Of a DNA stretch of 64,000 bases, positions 1-8,859 are shown one piece after another. The notes under the pieces were generated by a model. That model made no database searches. It had not been told where the DNA came from and saw only the letters and a program-made list of their open reading frames with translations. Every line of letters starts with the position of its first letter. The stretch's first letter is position 1. This DNA is from JAGLOK01 sp963677605 (lineage in GTDB: Bacteria > Bacillota > Clostridia > Christensenellales > UMGS416): NCBI GenBank assembly GCA_963677605.2, contig CAXXDX010000007.1, positions 1,054,001 through 1,118,000 on the forward strand, written 5' to 3'. The position numbers and the translations under genes are program-made.

Positions 1-1
1 T

Positions 2-601
2 TCAAAAGATGAAGATGGGTTTTTGTTAATGATAGAACAGGCTCTAATAGATAAATCGTGCCATTATAATGATTTGGCAACCACTGCGCAGGAAATGCAC
101 ATGATGGACAAAACATTGGAAACCATTTTTAATTTTTACTATAAGCATCCGGATGAGACTTTAATTATCATGACAGCAGATCATGAGTGCGGGTATCTTA
201 AATACACAGATGAAGCATATAACACAATATTAAATCTTCCTACAATCGATTGGAAAGATACTGATTATAAAGACCTTGGAAGCTTCTTGGTTGAAGAGTG
301 CGACATTTATATAAGCGCAGGCAAGTTAAGAGAGTATAAAGAAACAGGAGTTCAAGACTTGTGGGGAGATGACGACGAAGATTATTCTCTTCTTCATGGA
401 ATTATTACTGAAGCATTGTGTGAGAATTACGGAATCTATTCAAGAAGCGACCAACATTCAGGCCTGCCTGTTCCTTGTTACACACAGGGATTAAAGTCTG
501 AAATGTTTGCAGATGTAAATCACATTTCTGAAATTCCTTTATTAATTACACAAATTATGGAGTGGGAAAGTTTGCCGGAAGTAATAGATGCGGATAATTA
601 A
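2..601 (+). CDS. Alkaline phosphatase family protein, C-terminal part (cut by window start)
   Basis: The frame is open from the first bases, so the N-terminal half with the nucleophile lies outside the window. What remains is the C-terminal metal-binding half of an alkaline phosphatase: an I-E-Q-A-L-I-D-K segment with the conserved Glu/Asp, then T-A-D-H-E (Asp-His metal ligands) about 55 residues on, and a late Q-H-S-G histidine. The same landmarks occur in the same order in the next gene, and both end with a near-identical M-E-W-E-S-L-P tail, so the two are tandem paralogues. The family hydrolyses phosphate monoesters outside the membrane with two zinc and one magnesium ion. An 80-bp gap separates it from the next gene. 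Family assignment is secure; the substrate is unknown. Confidence 0.85.
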   Translation, partial: SKDEDGFLLMIEQALIDKSCHYNDLATTAQEMHMMDKTLETIFNFYYKHPDETLIIMTADHECGYLKYTDEAYNTILNLPTIDWKDTDYKDLGSFLVEECDIYISAGKLREYKETGVQDLWGDDDEDYSLLHGIITEALCENYGIYSRSDQHSGLPVPCYTQGLKSEMFADVNHISEIPLLITQIMEWESLPEVIDADN

Positions 602-681
602 TATTGAGACATAAGTTTAATTGTTCTGTGAATTTTTAGAAAGTTTTAGCCTTGAGTATATTTATCATATATAATTAAGAG

Positions 682-2214
682 ATGAAAAACAGGAAAACAT
701 TAACAGTGCTAGTGATTATTGCGGTTATTGCATTAATCAGCATAATATCATCTTTTGCAATTTTTTATTCGATAGGAAACAGTGATGTATTTGTTGAGCT
801 TCCGTCTGAAACGGTGCAGCCAACATGCTATATCAGAGAAACAGCAACACCTTTAGCTTCACCTTCGCCAACTGCAACTCCTTTACCTGAGAAGCCTAAG
901 TATATTTTTTATATAATAGGTGACGGGATGGGTTATTCGCATCTTCTTCTAGGCTCTGCGTATGAGAAAATATATAACGGAGATTTTTCTTATAAGCCAA
1001 ACTGGGAGTTGTTTGAAATGCAGAAAGAGTGTATTCCGGGGCGCGAGTCTGCAGGCGGCGGAACTATGCTGGCAACAGGCTATAATGGTGAAATGGATAA
1101 GGTAGCAGTAGATTCGCAGGGCAGAGAACTTGTTACTATTTTAGACCGTGCTAAGGATGCGGGAATGTCCACAGGTGTAATTTCAAACTCATATATTAAT
1201 GATGCAACTCCGGCAACATTCCTTGCTCACACAAATGACAGAAGTGAGTATCAAAACATTATTTCGCAGATACCTGAAAGCGGAGTGGATTTCATAGCCA
1301 GCGGTGGGATGAATTATTTTATGGGTGATTCTGGTAAGGAGCTTTATGGAAGCCGGGATATATGTGGATATAAGTATTCATTCAAAGGAGAAGATGGAAG
1401 AATTGACAACTATCAGATGAGTGGGTATACAACTTTGTTAGGTGCAGATGCAGCGGATTTTATAAACCAAACTCAACCGCAATCTTATGAATTGGACAAG
1501 ATATTCATGCTTTTTGTCGCAAAGAACATGTCATATCAAAGAACTAAATACGGCAGCAGAATGAAAGATATGGAGACACATGAACCTGATCTTGATGAAT
1601 TGACTCAGGCAGGAATTGAATTTTTGTCAAAAAACGAAAACGGATTTATGCTGGTTATAGAAGAAGCTCTTATTGACAAAGCAAGCCATAATAACTGGAT
1701 GGAGATTACGTCGGCTGAAATGCATATGATGAATAAAACTCTTGAAACAGTATTTGAATTTTATAGTGAACACCCATATGAGACGCTGATTGTTTTTACT
1801 GCTGATCATGAAACGGGTGATATGACTTATAATACTGAGTTTGCAGATATTATCAGCACTTTTGAAAATGTTGACTTGAATTATACCGCTGATACGATTT
1901 ATAACATTGCAAAAAACGACTGGGGAATTGATGCTGACTATTCAAAGATCGAAGACAAGAAAGATGTTGCAGATCTAAATATCTGGGGAAGCTATGATAA
2001 AAATTATACTTTGCTTAACTGTTATCTGGCTGCAAATTTACTTATGGATAATGGAATAAAATTTACTTCGTCATATCATTCGTATCAGAACGTGCCCTTA
2101 TATGTAAAAGGAGTAAAATCGGCATTATTTTCGGAATGCGAATATATATATGATATATCGCCTATTGTGTGTGAGATAATGGAATGGGAAAGTCTGCCTA
2201 AAATTGTTGAGTAA
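682..2214 (+). CDS. Membrane-anchored alkaline phosphatase
   Basis: A 510-residue protein. Residues about 7-30 form one hydrophobic segment (signal anchor), followed by a Pro/Thr/Ser-rich linker to about residue 72, so the catalytic domain should sit outside the cell. Alkaline phosphatase landmarks: I-G-D-G-M-G (metal Asp), E-S-A-G-G-G-T-M-L-A-T-G where the Ser is the phosphorylated nucleophile, I-E-E-A-L-I-D-K-A-S-H, T-A-D-H-E-T-G-D, and a late Y-H-S histidine. Before the nucleophile most relatives have Asp-Ser-Ala; here it is Glu-Ser-Ala. It is the downstream partner of a tandem pair with the gene at 2-601, suggesting duplication. A role in phosphate scavenging is family knowledge; no Pho-box was identified upstream. 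Confidence 0.9.
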   Translation: MKNRKTLTVLVIIAVIALISIISSFAIFYSIGNSDVFVELPSETVQPTCYIRETATPLASPSPTATPLPEKPKYIFYIIGDGMGYSHLLLGSAYEKIYNGDFSYKPNWELFEMQKECIPGRESAGGGTMLATGYNGEMDKVAVDSQGRELVTILDRAKDAGMSTGVISNSYINDATPATFLAHTNDRSEYQNIISQIPESGVDFIASGGMNYFMGDSGKELYGSRDICGYKYSFKGEDGRIDNYQMSGYTTLLGADAADFINQTQPQSYELDKIFMLFVAKNMSYQRTKYGSRMKDMETHEPDLDELTQAGIEFLSKNENGFMLVIEEALIDKASHNNWMEITSAEMHMMNKTLETVFEFYSEHPYETLIVFTADHETGDMTYNTEFADIISTFENVDLNYTADTIYNIAKNDWGIDADYSKIEDKKDVADLNIWGSYDKNYTLLNCYLAANLLMDNGIKFTSSYHSYQNVPLYVKGVKSALFSECEYIYDISPIVCEIMEWESLPKIVE

Positions 2215-2449
2215 ATTTTACGATACTTTTAACTTTTTATAAAGTAAATATAAAATATGATATAAAATATTTTGAAAAAGTACATTAAATATTATATTAT
2301 TATAGGGTGAAGGTTATTGTAAATAATAATTGAACAAAGATTATTTTGAATAATATATTTTTCTTTAACCTCTCATGTTTATACAATGACGTAGGAATTA
2401 TTAACTTATAATTAGTATTGCAGGGCACAGAAGGATACCGGGAAAAGAT

Positions 2450-3583
2450 ATGGATACAATAAATCCGACATTACAAAAAATTTCACTGCTTGAACAAGTC
2501 GTGGAATCAATGAACGAAATGGTCTGTGTTGTTGACAAGCATGGAGAAGTGCTATATTCCAATGCAAAGATGGAAAAGGTCATTGGTACCAGAGCTTCCA
2601 GAAAGTGCCCGGGCAGATTGGGCAAAAACGACTGTGATAGCTGTCATGCGAAATCCTGCATTGAGCAGGGCCGCCCACAAAATACTTCTTTTGAGCTTAA
2701 TGGCAGAGTTTATAAGATTGCGATCTCACCTATAAGAGATAAAGAAGGAACTGTTTTAAGTGCTTTAGAGGTGTGGAGTGACGTAACAGGTGAGCAGCGC
2801 TTAAAGGAAAGGCTGACCGCGCAAAATGATCTTTTAAAAAGCGATCTAATATTGGCAAGCACATTACAGCAGTCGATGCTTCCATATGATATAAATAATG
2901 TTCCAGGTGCTAAATTTGATATGGTTTATTACCCTTGCGAAGATGTCGGCGGGGACTTTTATGACGTATTTGTCTTAAACGATGAAACTGTTGTGTTTTA
3001 TATAGCAGATGTTTCGGGGCATGGAGTATCAGCTGCAATGCTTACTGTTTTTTTCTCGCAGGCTGTGAAATCTGTAATGAATTCTGGTATGGAATCAATT
3101 GAGCCGGATGATGTTTTAAAAGAGGTATGGAATCGGTTCATGAATATTGATTTGCAGGAGCATTTATATATCACGGCTTGGCTTGGTGTTCTCAACACAA
3201 AAACCGGAGAGCTAAGATATTCGAACGCAGGTCATGTTGTGGCACCAATGATGTTTGACGGAGAGAAAATCGAACTGTTGGAAAATGTGGGGTTTCCTGT
3301 ATGCAGATGGATAGGAGAGCCTAACTATACAAAAAGCACTGTTGTAATGGATAAGGGAAGCAGAGTTTTGTTATATACGGACGGGCTTAGCGATGCATGG
3401 AGAATGCTGGAAGAAAATCACAAAAACTCTGCATTTGATACACCCGAAAAGCTTGCTGAAAGCTGCATTCGGATGACTAATTTTAATGAGATATTAGAAT
3501 CAATATGGAATGGTGTCAATTTCTATGACTATGAGTTGAAATTGAGCGACGATGTTGCTATGCTTGTAGTTGAGAGGACATGA
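2450..3583 (+). CDS. PAS domain / SpoIIE (RsbU-type) serine phosphatase
   Basis: 377 residues with an N-terminal PAS domain (about 15-115) and a C-terminal SpoIIE/PP2C phosphatase domain (about 165-375). The phosphatase core shows E-D-V-G-G-D-F-Y-D, A-D-V-S-G-H-G, N-A-G-H and Y-T-D-G-L-S-D, the metal-binding aspartates of RsbU/RsbP enzymes, which dephosphorylate an anti-anti-sigma factor. The PAS domain holds five cysteines within about 25 residues (C-P-G-R, C-D-S-C-H, K-S-C, near residues 50-75), a possible metal or redox site. No anti-sigma or STAS partner is adjacent. The gene ends 13 bp before the cdaA start, so it probably shares a transcript with cdaA and ybbR. The signal sensed is not evident. 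Confidence 0.88.
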   Translation: MDTINPTLQKISLLEQVVESMNEMVCVVDKHGEVLYSNAKMEKVIGTRASRKCPGRLGKNDCDSCHAKSCIEQGRPQNTSFELNGRVYKIAISPIRDKEGTVLSALEVWSDVTGEQRLKERLTAQNDLLKSDLILASTLQQSMLPYDINNVPGAKFDMVYYPCEDVGGDFYDVFVLNDETVVFYIADVSGHGVSAAMLTVFFSQAVKSVMNSGMESIEPDDVLKEVWNRFMNIDLQEHLYITAWLGVLNTKTGELRYSNAGHVVAPMMFDGEKIELLENVGFPVCRWIGEPNYTKSTVVMDKGSRVLLYTDGLSDAWRMLEENHKNSAFDTPEKLAESCIRMTNFNEILESIWNGVNFYDYELKLSDDVAMLVVERT

Positions 3584-3596
3584 CGGAGGATATAAG

Positions 3597-4448
3597 TTGA
3601 GCGAAATTTGGACATATGTCAGAGATTTATTTCCGCAGGGCGAATGGTACTGGGATTTTATTGACATAATAATTGTTGCAGTTATAATATATCAGCTGCT
3701 AAAGCTAACAAGGCAAACAAGAGCGTTTCAGGTGCTTAAAGGTTTTGGAATCATTATCTTGGCATCACTTGTCAGTCAGTGGCTTCAGTTAAGCGCATTG
3801 TCTTGGGTTTCAAACTATGTGCTGTCTGCCGGTGCTGTAGTATTGGTAATACTGTTTCAGCCGGAGCTTAGACGCACGCTTGAGAAAATCGGCCGTGGAA
3901 GGCTTCTTTCAAAAGAAGCGTTTACAAGACCTGAATCAACAGATGAAGAGACTGTAAGCCATATAGTCCGCTCAGTGCAAAGGATGTCGGGAAACCATAT
4001 AGGCGCACTTATAGTTATACAAAGACAGGAAATGCTGGGTGAAGTTATTGAAAACGGGACTGTACTTTATGCAAATCTTTCAAGCCAGCTTATAGAAAAT
4101 ATATTTACACCAAACACACCGCTGCATGACGGTGCAATAATTATTAAAGGCTCAACCATAGTGGCAGCAGGTTGTTTTTTGCCCATGACTTCAGATCCGT
4201 ATTTGGAGCAGGAGATGGGAACACGCCATAGAGCGGCACTTGGGATGTCGGAAAGCTCAGATGCGCTTATAATTGTTGTATCAGAAGAAACGGGTGTTGT
4301 ATCCATTGTTGAAAGCGGGCAGATTACAAGATATATAGACAGCAGCAAATTGAGGGACATATTGAATAATATATACGAACCGGAACAGCCGAAAAGACCT
4401 TTTGGAATTTTCGCAAGGAGGAACAATGATGAACAAGAAGAAGAATAA
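3597..4448 (+). CDS. cdaA: Diadenylate cyclase CdaA
   Basis: Membrane diadenylate cyclase that makes cyclic di-AMP from two ATP. From the TTG at 3597 it has 283 residues. This start is preferred over an upstream in-frame TTG because GGAGGA lies at 3585-3590. Three hydrophobic segments fill residues about 20-88, and the DAC domain follows with the catalytic D-G-A motif at 178-180 and R-H-R at 210-212. Length and architecture match CdaA/DacA of Firmicutes. It overlaps the following ybbR gene, the classical cdaA-cdaR arrangement; glmM, often third in this operon, does not follow. Cyclic di-AMP controls potassium and osmolyte transport and cell-wall homeostasis. Confidence 0.95.
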   Translation: MSEIWTYVRDLFPQGEWYWDFIDIIIVAVIIYQLLKLTRQTRAFQVLKGFGIIILASLVSQWLQLSALSWVSNYVLSAGAVVLVILFQPELRRTLEKIGRGRLLSKEAFTRPESTDEETVSHIVRSVQRMSGNHIGALIVIQRQEMLGEVIENGTVLYANLSSQLIENIFTPNTPLHDGAIIIKGSTIVAAGCFLPMTSDPYLEQEMGTRHRAALGMSESSDALIIVVSEETGVVSIVESGQITRYIDSSKLRDILNNIYEPEQPKRPFGIFARRNNDEQEEE

Positions 4449-5682
4449 CTTTTTTTCATTCCTCTGGCGAAAAATACACCATAATTGGGGCTTAAAAGTA
4501 CTTTCTATATTTTTTGCTATCGTACTTTGGAATTCCGCTGTAATAGAAGAAAACCCCAAGGTTAATAAAACAATAAATGATGTGCCGATTACAATTGTTA
4601 ATGATCAGGCGCTTAAGGACAATGGTCTTGCGCTTGTAAACAGCAGGTCTTCGTTTTCAAGTACGGCGAGAGTATCTATTAATATAAACAGAAACGACAT
4701 AAGCGATTTTGATGAATCCACTTTATGGGTACAACTTGATTTGTCTAGGATAACAAGCGTGGGTACGCATGAAATAAGGCTTGGATCGACATCCCCCAAT
4801 GTTGAGCGCATATATCCTGAAAGTATTACAGTTGAGGTGGATGAACGCGTTAATAGAGTTATACCAGTAGAGTGCGAGGTGGTGGGAAGCGTTGAATCGG
4901 GATACCACAGAAGTGCCCTTTCAATTACGCCTAATACTATCCAAGTGTCTGGTGCGAAGTCTATCTTAGAGAAAATTGAAAAAGCATATCTTAGGCTTGA
5001 CCTGTCAGACAGAAATGAGTCTGTCAATACAACGAAAGCTTACACTTTCATAGACAGCAACGGAACGGCTATTGATGCCTCAGCACTAGATATATCAATT
5101 GACAGTGTTGCGCTAAGGATGGATATTACTCCAACAAAAGAAGTACTCATAAGCCCGTCAATACTGGGACAGGATGACATTATGGAAGGATATGAAATAG
5201 CTGACATAATAGTTGAGCCTGAAAATGTAATGATAACCGGAGAAACTGACTCACTTGAAGGGCTTACTTCTATAAAGCTTGAGCCAATTGACATAACAGG
5301 ACAGTCTGAAAATGTCTTTATACAGGAGCTTAATATACTGACACCTGACGGAGTTACTGTTTTGGATGTTGAGAATGCATCGCTCCTTGTAAAAATTCAG
5401 GAAAAAATGTCTCAAGTTCAGTTTGAGCAAGTAGATATTGAACTTCGAAATATTCCTGAAGGATTAAGTGCTGTTGATTTCAGTCAATTGGTTGATATAA
5501 CAGTTGTTGCGCCCACTACTCTTATAGAAAACATTGTGGCAAACCATATATCTTTGTATGTTGATTTGACCGGTGCTAAAGCGGGAGAAAACATACTTCC
5601 TATACTATTTGAGACACCAGAAGAGTATAGAGTGAAAGATGTAGTGTTGACTGAAGCTGCCGCAACAGTTGTGTTAGAGTAA
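4426..5682 (+). CDS. cdaR: YbbR-domain protein (CdaR), regulator of diadenylate cyclase
   Basis: About 418 residues, starting at ATG 4426 or 4429 behind AAGGAGG; a longer frame from 4402 lacks a ribosome site and lies deep in cdaA. One membrane segment near the N-terminus (about residues 20-38, after a Lys-rich stretch) is followed by an extracytoplasmic region of repeated YbbR domains, recognisable by recurring phrases such as I-P-V-E-C-E and the V-x-V-S-G-A-K-S and V-M-I-T-G-E-T-D segments. The family modulates CdaA from the outer face of the membrane. It starts inside the last 23 bases of cdaA, indicating translational coupling. Confidence 0.9.
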   Translation: MMNKKKNNFFSFLWRKIHHNWGLKVLSIFFAIVLWNSAVIEENPKVNKTINDVPITIVNDQALKDNGLALVNSRSSFSSTARVSININRNDISDFDESTLWVQLDLSRITSVGTHEIRLGSTSPNVERIYPESITVEVDERVNRVIPVECEVVGSVESGYHRSALSITPNTIQVSGAKSILEKIEKAYLRLDLSDRNESVNTTKAYTFIDSNGTAIDASALDISIDSVALRMDITPTKEVLISPSILGQDDIMEGYEIADIIVEPENVMITGETDSLEGLTSIKLEPIDITGQSENVFIQELNILTPDGVTVLDVENASLLVKIQEKMSQVQFEQVDIELRNIPEGLSAVDFSQLVDITVVAPTTLIENIVANHISLYVDLTGAKAGENILPILFETPEEYRVKDVVLTEAAATVVLE

Positions 5683-5683
5683 A

Positions 5684-7264
5684 ATGATTCGCATAACAAA
5701 TGTTAAACTTCCTATAGAAGCTGATGATTTAGCTTCGGCAGCAGGTAATGCTCTTAAGATTAGTAAAGAGAAAATATTAGGCGTTGATATTATAAAGAGG
5801 TCTGTTGATGCCCGTTTTGGCGGAGTGAAGTTTATATACACTATTGATGTGAAGACTTCTGTTGATGAATTGCAAATCGTATCTAAAGCGATTAATGCTG
5901 TAATTGCTCCCAAGCGAAAAAAATGGAATATAGATCGCGGTAAGGCTTTGCTTCACACAGAGCCTGTAATTGTTGGCGCAGGTCCTGCAGGTTTATTTGC
6001 GGCACTTTTGCTTTCCGAATATGGATTTAAACCAAAGGTACTTGAGCGGGGCAAAAAAGTTGAGGAGAGAGCAACTGATGTAGATGTTTTTTTTAACACA
6101 GGTAGTTTGAATGTTGAAAGCAATATATGCTTTGGCGAAGGCGGAGCAGGAACGTTTTCCGACGGAAAGCTAAAGACAAGAATCAGCGATCCCAGATGTT
6201 ATTATGTACTCAAGGCTCTTAGAGATATGGGTGCGCCTTCAAACATTCTTTACGATTCGAATGCTCATGTTGGCACGGATATCTTGAAAGTAGTGATATC
6301 AAATACAAGAAAAAAGATTATTGAAAACGGCGGCTCATTTGTTTTTGATGCTAAAGTAGATGACATAGTAATAAGAGACGGGGAATTAAAGTCGCTGTCA
6401 TATGATAAAGAAATTATAGAAACTGATGTTTCAGTTTTTGCGATAGGCCATTCCGCAAGAGACACGTATAAAATGCTTTATAACAAAGGAATCCAGATGC
6501 AGAAGAAAACATTTGCAATGGGTGTAAGAATAGAACACCCGAGGCAGATGATTGATAGGGCAATGTATCATGATTATGCTGGACATAAAAAGCTGGGAGC
6601 TGCAAACTACAGCTTGAATGTGAATGCAGGGAAAGCTAAGGCATATACTTTTTGCATGTGCCCAGGCGGAGTGGTTGTAAACTCGGCAAGCGAAGAAGGG
6701 ATGGTTTGTGTCAACGGGATGAGCTGGCACAAAAGAGACGGCAATAACTCTAACAGCGCTGTAGTTACGCAGATTTCTCCAGATATGATTGAAGATATAC
6801 ATCCGCTTTCGGGAATAGAATATCAAAGAGAGTATGAAAAAGTTGCTTTTAAACTTGCCGGAGGGAATTACGATATCCCTGCAATCAGAGTTGCGGATTT
6901 TCTTGAAGGCAGAAAACCTAAGGCTTTTGAAGTAATGCCTACTGTAATGCCTGATGCAATACTTTGCGATATAAAAGACACGATGCCTGAGCATGTATAT
7001 CAAACTATCAAACTTGCACTTCCTGAAATGGGTAAAAGAATAAAAGGCTTTGATATGGGAGGAGCTGTGCTAAGCGCTGTTGAAACAAGAACATCATCAC
7101 CCGTTAGAATACTGCGAGGAGATGATATGCAGTCAGTTTCTGTTTCCGGACTGTATCCTGTTGGAGAAGGAGCGGGGTATGCCGGAGGCATAGTGTCTTC
7201 AGCAGTTGACGGACTAAAAGCAGCGGAAGCCATAATATCAAAATATAGGACAAATACAAAATAA
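5684..7264 (+). CDS. FAD-dependent oxidoreductase (COG2509-type)
   Basis: 526 residues beginning one base after the ybbR stop codon. The first 90 or so residues form a small domain typical of this family, then a Rossmann dinucleotide-binding motif I-V-G-A-G-P-A-G-L-F appears near residue 97, followed by V-L-E-R-G-K and the glycine-rich F-G-E-G-G-A-G-T-F-S-D-G-K-L segment. Near the C-terminus P-V-G-E-G-A-G-Y-A-G-G-I is the second FAD-contact motif. This family of uncharacterised dehydrogenases is widespread in Firmicutes and often lies near cdaA/ybbR/glmM. The substrate is unknown. Family confidence is high and functional confidence low. Confidence 0.88.
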   Translation: MIRITNVKLPIEADDLASAAGNALKISKEKILGVDIIKRSVDARFGGVKFIYTIDVKTSVDELQIVSKAINAVIAPKRKKWNIDRGKALLHTEPVIVGAGPAGLFAALLLSEYGFKPKVLERGKKVEERATDVDVFFNTGSLNVESNICFGEGGAGTFSDGKLKTRISDPRCYYVLKALRDMGAPSNILYDSNAHVGTDILKVVISNTRKKIIENGGSFVFDAKVDDIVIRDGELKSLSYDKEIIETDVSVFAIGHSARDTYKMLYNKGIQMQKKTFAMGVRIEHPRQMIDRAMYHDYAGHKKLGAANYSLNVNAGKAKAYTFCMCPGGVVVNSASEEGMVCVNGMSWHKRDGNNSNSAVVTQISPDMIEDIHPLSGIEYQREYEKVAFKLAGGNYDIPAIRVADFLEGRKPKAFEVMPTVMPDAILCDIKDTMPEHVYQTIKLALPEMGKRIKGFDMGGAVLSAVETRTSSPVRILRGDDMQSVSVSGLYPVGEGAGYAGGIVSSAVDGLKAAEAIISKYRTNTK

Positions 7265-7347
7265 AAAGTTATTACTTTGCCTAATGTACGCCTGATGTGT
7301 TAAAATAGCGTGGTAAAAAACTGTTTGTTTTGAAAGGAACAGAAGCA

Positions 7348-7656
7348 ATGATTGAAAGAATATCCGAATGGGGACTTGTTAAGTATTTCGGATCTTTAAT
7401 AAATCCTGATTTTTTAGGGAAAAGAATTGAGAAAGTTTTAGAACTGTATAATACAAATACATTTATGCAGGCTGCAAAACGTCTGATATTTTGGGCAGTG
7501 TTTATCATAATAGTCGCCACGATTATTGACCTAACATTTTATTGGATGAGACAGGACCAGAAAAACACTCTGAAAAAAGCTAAGCAGGTTATACTGGAAT
7601 ACAAACAAAGACTTCTGGGCGGGGGAACGCAAAAAGGCAGGCAAAGCAGGAGATAA
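7348..7656 (+). CDS. Small single-pass membrane protein, unknown function
   Basis: 102 residues from ATG 7348, preceded by GAAAGGAA; an upstream in-frame TTG at 7330 overlaps that ribosome site and is rejected. The protein has an amphipathic N-terminal half (W-G-L-V-K-Y-F-G), one clear hydrophobic segment near residues 48-66 (F-W-A-V-F-I-I-I-V-A), and a Lys/Arg/Gln-rich tail that should lie in the cytoplasm. The stop codon shares one base with the start of the next ATPase gene, so the pair is coupled. I do not recognise the family. Confidence 0.7.
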   Translation: MIERISEWGLVKYFGSLINPDFLGKRIEKVLELYNTNTFMQAAKRLIFWAVFIIIVATIIDLTFYWMRQDQKNTLKKAKQVILEYKQRLLGGGTQKGRQSRR

Positions 7657-8333
7657 TGGCTAGAATAACTATATATATGGGGCACTACGGCTCCGGTAAA
7701 ACAGAGCTTTCGTTAACGAAGGCTTTTTCTTTAAAAGAACAGGGATATGATGTTGTGCTTGTTGATTTGGATATAGTAAATCCATATTTCAGATCAGGGG
7801 AGCAAAAAGCGAAACTGGAAGAAGCCGGGATTAAAGTCATCATGCCAAATTTCGAAGGAACAAATGTTGCTGTACCTTCGTTGCCTGCTGAGATTAATGT
7901 CATTTTTGAGAGGAAAGACTTGCATGTTGTTATAGATTTAGGTGGTTCGCCATCAGGCGCGGCCGCTATAGGAAGATACAGCCAAAAAATTAAGCAGGAA
8001 GATTATGAAACTGTATTTGTAGTCAACACATTAAGACCTTTTACCGAAAATGCAAATGATATTGCCAGCATCGCAAACGAAATTGAACAAAAAAGCAGGC
8101 TTGATGTAAAAGCTATAGTAAACAACACTAATATTGCAATAGATACGACTTCATCTATGGTTGAAGACTCACAAAGCGTAGTTGAAGATGCAGCAAAGGT
8201 TATGAATACAAAAGTAACTGCAATATATGCCATGCCAAATGTTATAAAGAACATGTCTAGTGAATTCAAATTAAAGTATAAAAATCTTATAAAACCATTG
8301 AAGATTCATATGCGTCCTTCATGGCTTGATTAA
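7656..8333 (+). CDS. MinD/ParA-like P-loop nucleotide-binding protein
   Basis: 225 residues with a Walker A motif G-H-Y-G-S-G-K-T-E at residues about 8-16, then V-D-L-D-I-V-N-P-Y-F and D-L-G-G-S-P-S-G resembling the switch regions of the SIMIBI (MinD/ParA/CobQ) class. The deviant lysine of true ParA proteins (KGGxxK) is not present in that form, so it is not a standard partition ATPase. It is coupled to the small membrane protein upstream. A role in metallocofactor or membrane-complex assembly is possible for this class but is only an inference. Confidence 0.75.
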   Translation: MARITIYMGHYGSGKTELSLTKAFSLKEQGYDVVLVDLDIVNPYFRSGEQKAKLEEAGIKVIMPNFEGTNVAVPSLPAEINVIFERKDLHVVIDLGGSPSGAAAIGRYSQKIKQEDYETVFVVNTLRPFTENANDIASIANEIEQKSRLDVKAIVNNTNIAIDTTSSMVEDSQSVVEDAAKVMNTKVTAIYAMPNVIKNMSSEFKLKYKNLIKPLKIHMRPSWLD

Positions 8334-8476
8334 ACAGCTTAAAAACAATTAATATTCTATTTATCAAATTAAATTTTACTATTGTTTTATATTAGCAGAT
8401 GGATAAATCTACTCTTCCTAATTATATTAAGATAAAATGAGTTTCACATTATATTGTTAATAACAAGTTCATATTT

Positions 8477-8504
8477 TTGCATTCAAAAATATATACGGTA
8501 TAAT
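8477..8504 (+). promoter_or_regulatory. Probable sigma-A promoter of the ferredoxin oxidoreductase operon
   Basis: TTGCAT at 8477-8482 and TATAAT at 8499-8504 are 16 bp apart, about 50 bp upstream of the ferredoxin start. Seen by eye only. Confidence 0.5.
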
Positions 8505-8557
8505 AAAGATGGTAAGTTAATCAAACTTTTTTATACTAAAACAAAGGAGGTTAGTGG

Positions 8558-8764
8558 ATGGCAAAAGTATTTATTGATATCAATAAATGTAAAGGATGCG
8601 GGCTTTGTGTTGAGGCTTGTCCAAAAGATATTTTGAAATTGGACGATAAAAAAATCAACATTAAAGGGTATCATCCTTCTTCTTGCATAGATATGGATAA
8701 GTGTATAGGCTGTGCTTTTTGTGCAACAATGTGTCCCGATTTATGTATTAAAGTAGAAAAATAA
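8558..8764 (+). CDS. vorD: 4Fe-4S ferredoxin, delta-type subunit of 2-oxoacid:ferredoxin oxidoreductase
   Basis: 68 residues with two complete four-cysteine cluster motifs, C-K-G-C-G-L-C-V-E-A-C-P and C-I-G-C-A-F-C-A-T-M-C-P, the bacterial 2[4Fe-4S] ferredoxin fold. An AGGAGG site precedes the ATG. The next three genes are the large, TPP-binding and gamma-type subunits, so this is the electron-accepting subunit of that complex rather than a free ferredoxin. The cytoplasmic complex oxidatively decarboxylates a 2-oxoacid to an acyl-CoA and reduces external ferredoxin. The symbol follows VorDBAC/KorDABC usage; the exact oxoacid is not resolved. Confidence 0.88.
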   Translation: MAKVFIDINKCKGCGLCVEACPKDILKLDDKKINIKGYHPSSCIDMDKCIGCAFCATMCPDLCIKVEK

Positions 8765-8859
8765 AAATCAAATAAAGCACGTAGCAGTAATATTTTTTAT
8801 CGCAATTATTTATTTTTACTAAAGCTGCAAAAGTGCGATTATTCTTTATGGAGGAAATA

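Noticed and set aside
6414..7003. Minus-strand frames inside the FAD oxidoreductase gene
   Set aside because: Fully inside a strong plus-strand gene, with no motif and no ribosome site; coding shadow.
7656..8333. ParA partition ATPase of a plasmid
   Set aside because: Lacks the KGGxxK signature lysine and a ParB neighbour, and lies in core genes.
8454..8636. 60-codon frame overlapping the ferredoxin start
   Set aside because: Overlaps a likely promoter and a well-supported ferredoxin gene in another frame.
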